Part shown: positions 1-5,245 of the stretch, one piece after another | Position numbering within the stretch: the first letter of the stretch is position 1 | Layout: the number at the start of each line of letters is the position of its first letter | Assembly: GCA_027346125.1 (NCBI GenBank) | Contig: DAIEST010000189.1 | Location: 1 to 7,241, forward strand | DNA: 7,241 nt | Direction: 5' to 3' | Origin: Leptospirillum sp. | Lineage (GTDB): Bacteria > Nitrospirota > Leptospirillia > Leptospirillales > Leptospirillaceae | Translations under genes and position numbers: made by a program | The notes under the pieces: model-generated | The model's input: only the letters and a program-made list of their open reading frames with translations | Databases searched by the model: none | Told to the model about the DNA's origin: nothing

Positions 1-1334
1 TGCTTTTCCCTGAGTTTTCTGGAAAGAAACTGGCGGTACTGGGGGGAAATCCCTTCCGGCCTGTTGGAAAACAGGACGATGACGGTCGGTGCGATCTGGA
101 TCTGTGTGGCGTAGAAGATGCGGACTGCCCAATTCTTGAGCCGGGGAGGCGGAGAGGTTTCCACGATCGGAAGGATCAGCGCGTTCAGTTCCGATGTCGG
201 AACCCGGGTGTAATACCATTTCCGGACAACGGCGATCTGGTCGAACAGCTGGGAAAGATGGAATCCTGTTTTTCCGGAGCAGGAGACCATGGGGGCAAAG
301 GCCAGAAAAGGATATCGCTCCTTGACCTCCAGGAACGGAGGCGCGGAAGGTTTTTCGGGCTTTTTGACCAGGTCCCACTTGTTCCAGGCGAGGATCAGTC
401 CCCGGCGGTGGTCGATGACCTGGCGGATGATCCGGAGGTCGCCGTCGGTCAGGCCGTCCTCGGCGGACAGGAGAACGATGACGATTTCCGATTCGAGAAT
501 GGCCCGGTCGGTCCGGATCTGGGCATAGAGCTCGGACGCTTCCGCGACTTTTCCTCTCTTCCTGAGACCTGCCGTATCCACGAAATGGTAGTTCTGTCCC
601 TTGTAGGTGACCAGTGTGTCGATCGCATCCCGGGTGGTGCCGGGTATCGGGCTGGTGACCAGACGCTCCTCGCCCAGCAGGCGATTGATCAGGGTGGACT
701 TTCCGACGTTCGGGCGTCCGACGACCGTGACGCGCGGCGGTTCGGCGAACCGCTGCTCCAGCCACGTCTTGACGTCTTCGAGATCGGAGTCGGAAAAGCG
801 GATTCCCGGCGGTCCCGGGGTGCTGTCCGAGATATCCGGCATCAGTGCTTCGAACGCGTCCAGGAGGGCATCGACATTGCGCCCGTGGGCCGCCGAAATC
901 GCGATCAGGGGGGAGACTCCGTGCTGGTGGAAATCGGCCAGGATCTCTTCGGTCCGGATGGTATCCACCTTGTTGACGGCGTAAATGGCAGGTTTTCCGG
1001 ATCTTCGGATCCGTTCGATCACATCCCTGTCGATGGGAAGGTATCCTTCCTGCCCGTCCATGACATAGACGAGGGCATCGGCTTCTTCAAGCGCGAACAG
1101 GGCCTGTTTGACGATGGCATCCCCCAGGGGGTGATCGTCCCCGAAAAGGATCCCTCCGGTGTCGACAAGCCGGAACGCTTTCCGGCCATGTGTCCCCTGG
1201 CTGTAGTGGCGGTCCCGGGTCACACCGGGCCGATCTTCGACAATGGCTTCCCTGCGGGCAAGAAGCCGGTTGAACAAGGTGGACTTCCCGACATTCGGGC
1301 GACCGAGGATCGCAATCAGCGGCGGTGTTTTCAA
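1..1334 (-). CDS. der: Ribosome-assembly GTPase Der (EngA), 3' end cut by window edge
   Basis: Der is an essential tandem-GTPase that binds the 50S subunit during its late assembly. Reading the minus strand from a TTG at 1334 gives an open frame of 444 codons that runs off the window. G domain 1 shows GRPNVGKST (residues 11-19), a VTRDR switch region (38-42), DTGG (58-61) and NKVD (121-124). G domain 2 repeats this with GRPNVGKST (206-214), TTRD, DTAG (253-256) and NKWD (318-321). A C-terminal KH-like domain follows, with typical RIFYATQ and PTVIVLF segments. The usual family length is about 440-490 residues, so only a few dozen residues are probably missing. The TTG start is chosen because the next upstream frame belongs to the GDPD-like gene, whose TGA overlaps it (TTGA), and because GGGAG lies 7 nt upstream. 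Both P-loops look intact. Identity is very secure. Confidence 0.97.
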   Translation of the reverse strand, partial: MKTPPLIAILGRPNVGKSTLFNRLLARREAIVEDRPGVTRDRHYSQGTHGRKAFRLVDTGGILFGDDHPLGDAIVKQALFALEEADALVYVMDGQEGYLPIDRDVIERIRRSGKPAIYAVNKVDTIRTEEILADFHQHGVSPLIAISAAHGRNVDALLDAFEALMPDISDSTPGPPGIRFSDSDLEDVKTWLEQRFAEPPRVTVVGRPNVGKSTLINRLLGEERLVTSPIPGTTRDAIDTLVTYKGQNYHFVDTAGLRKRGKVAEASELYAQIRTDRAILESEIVIVLLSAEDGLTDGDLRIIRQVIDHRRGLILAWNKWDLVKKPEKPSAPPFLEVKERYPFLAFAPMVSCSGKTGFHLSQLFDQIAVVRKWYYTRVPTSELNALILPIVETSPPPRLKNWAVRIFYATQIQIAPTVIVLFSNRPEGISPQYRQFLSRKLREK

Positions 1335-2038
1335 GGGGTTGCTCCCGGCGGAAGAGAGGTTGCCGCTTTTCGGGTGAAGTAGGGAGTGGGTGTGACAACG
1401 CCCCAGAAACCGGGGATCTGTCGAAGTCTGTCGAGTTCCGGAACGGGTCCGGTCGTGGTGACCAGAATCCTTGCCAAGCCGCCGCACTGGCCGGACAGGG
1501 CGAGCGCGAGCGGAACGATTGCCTGGGTGCCCGGGCGGTTCTTGAGCGGAGGGAGATCGGCTTCCTGGCGGATGGTTCGCCAGATCCGGCTTTCCGGGAG
1601 TCCTGCCGGTGCCGTCAATCCGGCAGGAAGCACCAGAAATGCCGGGATTCTCGTCGGTGTCGCCAGGAGGGTCTGGCCCAGACGGTCCAGTGTTTCCCGG
1701 TCGTCGAGAAGCGTTCCGGAGGGTTCGATGAATGCCCGGATCGGATCCGTTCCGATCCACCCCAGAAGTTCGGGAAGAAAGAGAAGAGGGTAGGGTTTTC
1801 CGGTTCCGGGATGGACGGGTTTCAGTTCCTTCAGTGTGTCCGCGTCGAGTGTTTCCAGCGAATGGTCGCCCTGTAGCGTCCGGAGTTTTTCAAGGCGCGA
1901 AAGGACCAGGAGATGATCCCGGGTCTGACGGAGATGGACGAGAACCCCGTCCGCCCATTCGGCGATCGCAAGTTCCAGAGAAGCCCGTGTGTTGTCCTGC
2001 GCACGCTCGGGGGAGCCACCGTCTCCGATGATCCACAT
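1331..2038 (-). CDS. GDPD-fold protein lacking catalytic residues (probable pseudoenzyme)
   Basis: This 235-residue protein follows the pattern of the glycerophosphodiester phosphodiesterase TIM-barrel family. The N-terminal stretch WIIGDGG...QDNTRASLELAIAEWADG (residues 2-31) lines up with the family's IIAHRG...PENT..AFELA...GADG. A C-terminal ILVTTTGPVPELDRL...FWGVVTPTP segment matches the family's last strand and its GIITDRP ending. The residues that bind metal and do catalysis are replaced: HR becomes D6-G7, the E of PEN becomes D15, the E and D of ELD become L33 and H35, and the HD pair becomes R48-L49. No signal peptide is seen, so it is probably cytosolic. The ATG start has GGAAG 7 nt upstream. 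It follows the small membrane protein by 42 bp, and its TGA overlaps the TTG start of der, so it is probably translated together with der. Fold assignment is fairly sure; loss of activity is inferred from the substitutions, and its role is unknown. Confidence 0.65.
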   Translation of the reverse strand: MWIIGDGGSPERAQDNTRASLELAIAEWADGVLVHLRQTRDHLLVLSRLEKLRTLQGDHSLETLDADTLKELKPVHPGTGKPYPLLFLPELLGWIGTDPIRAFIEPSGTLLDDRETLDRLGQTLLATPTRIPAFLVLPAGLTAPAGLPESRIWRTIRQEADLPPLKNRPGTQAIVPLALALSGQCGGLARILVTTTGPVPELDRLRQIPGFWGVVTPTPYFTRKAATSLPPGATP

Positions 2039-2080
2039 GGTGTATCTTCCAATCGTTCGGGAAAAGGAGAAGAGGAGCCG

Positions 2081-2263
2081 TCAGTCTTTCCGGAACAGAC
2101 GGGGTTTCTCGGTGTATTCCTGCGGGGGGGTGCGGCGGACGAACCTCTGGTAGATCCACTGGAGGAATACGACGACAAGACCCCCTGCCATGACAGCCAG
2201 AAATCCGTAAACCATGATGACGTTCATTCTGGAGACGTGATCGTAGATTTCGCTTCCGGACAT
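2081..2263 (-). CDS. Small single-pass membrane protein, 60 residues
   Basis: I do not recognise a family for this short protein. It has a polar N-terminus of about 13 residues, one strongly hydrophobic segment (about residues 14-36, NVIMVYGF through VVVFLQW), then a basic stretch (QRFVRR, 39-44) and a charged, proline-containing tail ending KPRLFRKD. The basic residues after the helix predict the C-terminus inside the cytoplasm. Topology and size resemble small accessory subunits of respiratory complexes such as CcoQ, but there is no diagnostic motif. The start ATG has an AAGGG-type Shine-Dalgarno (2270-2275) 6 nt upstream; the internal Met13 has none. It is the first gene of the presumed minus-strand operon, 42 bp ahead of the GDPD-like gene. 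The clear RBS, the position behind a divergent promoter region and the coherent topology make it likely to be a real gene. Confidence 0.6.
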   Translation of the reverse strand: MSGSEIYDHVSRMNVIMVYGFLAVMAGGLVVVFLQWIYQRFVRRTPPQEYTEKPRLFRKD

Positions 2264-2296
2264 CTAAGACCCTTTCTTTTGGATTGCCCGTCTTCT

Positions 2297-2326
2297 ACAC
2301 TATCATTAGTCTTATTCGTTTTTCAA
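2297..2326 (-). promoter_or_regulatory. Candidate promoter for the small-membrane-protein/GDPD-like/der operon
   Basis: On the minus strand a TTGAAA hexamer (2326-2321) matches the sigma70 -35 box at 5 of 6 positions. It is followed after 18 bp by TAGTGT (2302-2297), a poor 3-of-6 match to the -10 box. This lies about 35 bp upstream of the ATG at 2263, within AT-rich DNA that contrasts with the flanking genes. Position and -35 are good and the -10 is weak, so this is only a candidate. Confidence 0.3.
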
Positions 2327-2363
2327 TCGGAATGCCCGGCACAAGTCCCTGATTTTTCATGGT

Positions 2364-2369
2364 TATGAT
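2364..2369 (+). promoter_or_regulatory. Candidate -10 box for the NCS1/ndh unit
   Basis: TATGAT matches the sigma70 -10 hexamer at 5 of 6 positions. It sits about 30 bp before the GTG start of the NCS1 gene, which would leave a short leader just containing the ribosome-binding site. No convincing -35 hexamer lies 16-18 bp upstream, so it might depend on an activator or be accidental. Confidence 0.3.
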
Positions 2370-2384
2370 ATTGATTTAGCGGCT

Positions 2385-2389
2385 AGGAG
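2385..2389 (+). promoter_or_regulatory. Shine-Dalgarno deciding the GTG start of the NCS1 gene
   Basis: AGGAG lies 9 nt before the GTG at 2399. An in-frame TAG at 2384-2386 rules out any earlier start, and the next in-frame Met is far inside the membrane domain, so this site fixes GTG as the start. Confidence 0.75.
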
Positions 2390-2398
2390 AGCCGATCG

Positions 2399-3799
2399 GT
2401 GAGTCTTTGGCATTCTTCCCGGACCGGTATTCGCCCTGTTTCTCCGGCGGAACGGAATTACGGGTTCTGGGATTTGTTCTGGAACTGGTTTGGCGATGGC
2501 TCCAATGCTTCCAGCTGGTATTTCGGGGGGCTCCTTGCCCTTGCCGGACTTCCGTTCCTTTTTGAGAACACATTCTTCTGGACCCCCCTGATCATCATTC
2601 CCTGGGCCACCCTGGCGTATATTGCCTACCGCTACGGAGCGACGACGGTCGTCCTGGCCCGTCCGGTCCTGGGGACGCTTGGAGCCAGCCTCTTCCTGGG
2701 GCTCTCGGAAACTTTTGTCCAGATCGGGTGGACTACCGTTACGACCTATATCGGGGCCGCTTCTCTCGTGCAGATCTGGAATTTTTCAGGCTCTCCCGCC
2801 GTTTCCGGTTCGCCTCCCCGGAAAGAACTGGTGGCGGCGATTCTGATGATTGCTTTCCTGCAAGGCACAGCAGCGGCTCTTGGCCATGTCAGCATCAAGA
2901 TCCTGAAATGGGTTTCTTCCCTTCTTCTGCTGGGATTTGGCGGGATGGAAACCTGGAAGGTCCTGTCGGAATGGGATTTACACCGGATTTTTTCGTTCCG
3001 GAGCACGGCTTCCCCTCTTTCGATTCCCCAGCTTCTGGACATTTCATTCATCAATGTCTGGACCTGGATCCAGGTCGGTGATTTTGCCCGATTCTCCCGA
3101 TCCGGCAGAGTGGCAGTCATGGGGTCATGGCTCGGGCTCTGGCTGGGGCAAGCCTGGTTTGTCATGGTGGGCGCTTTGGGCGTGATCGGACTGGGGCTTG
3201 CCACCGGACATCTGGACCCCGGCGACGGGGATCCCTCGCGGCTGATGGCCCGACTGGGGTTGTCCTATGTGGCGCTTTCGGTCATCCTGCTCTCTTCCGT
3301 CAGTGTCAGCGCCAGCAATCTGTACGGCGCCGGGATGGCTTTCTGGGCGTTTCTTACGCGAAAGGGGCATCCTGTAAGCAGCTCCGGAGCCCTCCTGGCA
3401 GTGAGTTCCGTGCAGATTTTCACGGCATTTGTCCCATTGTTTTTCCAGACTTTTCTCGGGTATTTCACGACCTTCCTGACGACGATCGGGGGGGTGTTCA
3501 TCCCGTTGTGGAGTCTGGTGCTGGTGGATTACCTGTTCTGCCGCAAAGGGGTGCTGGATCCGGAGGGGCTGTTCGGGTTTTCGCCGGGAACGGCATACTG
3601 GTTTCGGGGCGGGTTCAATCCATCCGGTCTTTTGAGCCTTTGTGCCGGAACGGGGTTCTATTATGGTCTGGGTCATTTTTTTCCGGCATGGTCCGCATGG
3701 ACGGGGATTGCGATCCCGACTATCCTCTGGACAGGGGCGGTCTACCTTTTTCTCGTCCGGATGCGCATGAATGAGTTGGTCTCTTTCCCGCGAGGGTGA
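2399..3799 (+). CDS. NCS1-family nucleobase:cation symporter
   Basis: This 466-residue polytopic inner-membrane protein fits the nucleobase:cation symporter-1 family (cytosine/purine/uracil/allantoin/thiamine permeases), which import a base or related ring compound with H+ or Na+. The N-terminus has the family-type segment RPVSPAERNYGFWDLF (residues 12-27), leading into a first helix around WFGDGSNASSWYFGG. About 12 hydrophobic segments follow. Near the C-terminus a VDYLF.RKGVLDPEGLF segment (D377-Y378) precedes a GGFNPSG stretch, matching the NCS1 'DY..(R)' region after helix 10 and the GFN element before helix 11. Length is normal for the family. Translation starts at GTG with AGGAG 9 nt upstream. 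The NDH-2 gene follows after 55 bp on the same strand, suggesting co-transcription. The substrate cannot be read from sequence, and no nucleobase-metabolism genes lie next to it to suggest one. Confidence 0.85.
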   Translation: MSLWHSSRTGIRPVSPAERNYGFWDLFWNWFGDGSNASSWYFGGLLALAGLPFLFENTFFWTPLIIIPWATLAYIAYRYGATTVVLARPVLGTLGASLFLGLSETFVQIGWTTVTTYIGAASLVQIWNFSGSPAVSGSPPRKELVAAILMIAFLQGTAAALGHVSIKILKWVSSLLLLGFGGMETWKVLSEWDLHRIFSFRSTASPLSIPQLLDISFINVWTWIQVGDFARFSRSGRVAVMGSWLGLWLGQAWFVMVGALGVIGLGLATGHLDPGDGDPSRLMARLGLSYVALSVILLSSVSVSASNLYGAGMAFWAFLTRKGHPVSSSGALLAVSSVQIFTAFVPLFFQTFLGYFTTFLTTIGGVFIPLWSLVLVDYLFCRKGVLDPEGLFGFSPGTAYWFRGGFNPSGLLSLCAGTGFYYGLGHFFPAWSAWTGIAIPTILWTGAVYLFLVRMRMNELVSFPRG

Positions 3800-3819
3800 T
3801 TGCCCGGATGGGGGAAAGA
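3782..3819 (+). other. Hairpin spanning the NCS1 stop codon, between NCS1 and ndh
   Basis: TCTTTCCC (3782-3789) is perfectly complementary to GGGAAAGA (3812-3819). The 22-nt loop contains the NCS1 stop codon and a smaller GGG...CCC pairing (3794-3796 with 3803-3805). No T-run follows, so it is not a standard intrinsic terminator. It could act as an mRNA-processing or stabilising element between two cistrons, or be chance. Confidence 0.35.
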
Positions 3820-3838
3820 AGCGATGAACCAAGGAGAC

Positions 3839-3844
3839 AAGGAG
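3839..3844 (+). promoter_or_regulatory. Ribosome-binding site of ndh (second of two tandem AAGGAG copies)
   Basis: AAGGAG occurs twice, at 3831-3836 and 3839-3844. The second copy is 10 nt before the ATG at 3855 and is the better placed for NDH-2. It supports that ATG as the start and suggests strong translation. Confidence 0.6.
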
Positions 3845-3854
3845 TTCGACACAG

Positions 3855-5210
3855 ATGTCAGCGTCCGTTTCTGATTCGACCGCAAGGGGGACGGAGCCAG
3901 TTCGTCCCTATCGCATTCTGGTTTTGGGAGCCGGTTTCGGAGGGCTGTACACGGCGGTCTACCTTGCCCGGTACCTTCGGAATCATCCGAATGTCTGGAT
4001 CACGGTAATCGACCGCCGGAACTACTTCCTGTTCACCCCAATGCTGCACAGTACGGCAACCGGTGCGCTGGAGCCCCGGTATATCGCCCATTCCGTCCGC
4101 AAGATTTTCAGAAAAACGCGGATCCATGCCCATATCGGCGAGGTTCTGGGGATCGATCTGGAAAATCGTTCGGTCTCGACGGTTCATCGGACAATGCAGT
4201 TCGACGAGCTTGTCCTGTCGCTGGGAAGCGAAACCAATTTCTACGGGATGGAGGCCAGACTTGAGAATGCTTTCACGCTCAAGTCGCTCAAGGATGCCGC
4301 AGCCATCAACAACCATCTGATCCGGATGTTTGAAAAAGCCTATTGGGAGGAGGATCCCCAGGTGCGCAGCGCCGCCTTGACCTTTGTCGTAGTGGGCGGC
4401 GGACCGACAGGGGTGGAACTGGCGGGGGAGATCCACGAATATGCGAACCGGGAACTTCTTCGCGATTTCGGCCGCCGGATCCGAAAGGAGGAGATCCGTG
4501 TCATTCTGGTGGAGGCTACCCGCCGGATTCTGCCGTCCCTTCCGGAAAACCTTTCCGACGAGGCGCTGGAGCGGTTGAAAAAGATCGGGATCGAAGTCTT
4601 TCTGGAAGCCCGTCTGTCAGGATACAGAAACCATGTCATGGAGATCGAAGGCCGGCTCCCCGTCCGGACGGAGACGCTCGTCTGGGCTGCGGGAGTCCGG
4701 ACCAGTCCGTTGATTTCCTCCCTCCCGCTTGCGAGGGATCCCCAGGGCCGGATCAAGGTGAAAGGGACGCTGGAGAGCCTTTCGATGGATCATGTATGGG
4801 TTGTGGGAGACAATGCGTCCTGCCTCAATCCCTACGAGGGAAAGCCTTATCCTCCGACAGCCCAGACGGCGGTGCGCCAGGCGAAGGTCGCTGCCTACAA
4901 TATTGCGGCCCGGATTCTTCGCAAACCCGAGAAGATTTTCTCGCATCACCATATCGGAGGATTCGTCTCCATCGGAAACAACTATGCGCTCCTTTCGGCC
5001 AAGCAGTTCACCCTGAGCGGAATCCTGGGATGGTTCCTCTGGAATCTTGTCTATATCCACAAGCTCCCGATCATTCGGTACCGGCTCTTTTCGACTTTCG
5101 GTCTTTTTCTCAAGGTTTTTTTTGAACGGGCGACAACCGAAATCGATCTTTGTCCGGAATACGAGGAGTCCTCCCGGAACGCTGCGGGATCCGGGAGCGC
5201 CAGGGAATAG
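3855..5210 (+). CDS. ndh: Type II NADH:quinone oxidoreductase (NDH-2)
   Basis: NDH-2 is a single-subunit FAD enzyme, peripheral on the inner membrane, that passes electrons from NADH to quinone without pumping protons. The 451-residue product carries the FAD-binding GAGFGG (residues 25-30), the acidic end of the second strand (D53), a TPMLH segment (61-65), and the second Rossmann motif VVGGGPTGVELAGE (179-192) for NADH. It also has LVWAAGV, the FAD-contacting VGDNAS around 317-322, and PPTAQTAVRQAK (333-344) at the quinone site. The classical quinone motif AQxAxQ reads AQTAVR (336-341), with Gln at the next position (342). The C-terminal stretch GILGWFLWNLVYIHKLP and the following aromatic helix are the membrane-anchoring region. 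It follows the NCS1 gene by 55 bp and ends 26 bp before a convergent gene. Identity is very secure; cofactor preference (NADH versus NADPH) is assumed from the family. Confidence 0.95.
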   Translation: MSASVSDSTARGTEPVRPYRILVLGAGFGGLYTAVYLARYLRNHPNVWITVIDRRNYFLFTPMLHSTATGALEPRYIAHSVRKIFRKTRIHAHIGEVLGIDLENRSVSTVHRTMQFDELVLSLGSETNFYGMEARLENAFTLKSLKDAAAINNHLIRMFEKAYWEEDPQVRSAALTFVVVGGGPTGVELAGEIHEYANRELLRDFGRRIRKEEIRVILVEATRRILPSLPENLSDEALERLKKIGIEVFLEARLSGYRNHVMEIEGRLPVRTETLVWAAGVRTSPLISSLPLARDPQGRIKVKGTLESLSMDHVWVVGDNASCLNPYEGKPYPPTAQTAVRQAKVAAYNIAARILRKPEKIFSHHHIGGFVSIGNNYALLSAKQFTLSGILGWFLWNLVYIHKLPIIRYRLFSTFGLFLKVFFERATTEIDLCPEYEESSRNAAGSGSARE

Positions 5211-5245
5211 CCCGTCGGGAGCCGGCGGCTTTCCTTTCAGAAAGG
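5211..5245 (+). terminator. Weak candidate terminator at the ndh/permease convergent junction
   Basis: Three short palindromes lie almost end to end: CCCGTCGGG (5211-5219), AGCCGGCGGCT (5220-5230) and CCTTTCAGAAAGG (5233-5245, overlapping the stop codon of the facing gene). The second is a small GC hairpin followed by TTCCTTT, so it could weakly terminate the plus-strand ndh transcript. No T-tract follows on the minus strand. Stems are short and the call is tentative. Confidence 0.25.

Larger units (their letters stand above)
2264..2398. other. Divergent intergenic region, no gene
   Basis: These 135 bp separate the two divergently read transcription units. They are visibly richer in A and T than their surroundings, as expected for a promoter region, and contain no plausible coding frame. 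The segment AATCGGAATGCCCGGCACAA (2325-2344) and the following AGTCCCTGATT carry AATC...GATT ends 22 bp apart. This is a loose dyad, too imperfect to call an operator. Because the region is short, regulation of the der operon and the NCS1/ndh pair could be linked. Confidence 0.6.

Noticed and set aside
206..214. Repeated GRPNVGKST-coding segments in der (protein residues 11-19 and 206-214) as a duplication of DNA
   Set aside because: Tandem G domains are the normal Der architecture; this is not a recent repeat.
258..1382. A 374-codon plus-strand open frame
   Set aside because: It lies antisense to der, whose two GTPase motif sets are unmistakable on the minus strand. It has no recognisable domain.
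3782..3819. Hairpin after NCS1 as an intrinsic terminator
   Set aside because: The stem is real, but the loop is long (22 nt), it spans the stop codon and no T-run follows. It is kept only as an intercistronic structure.
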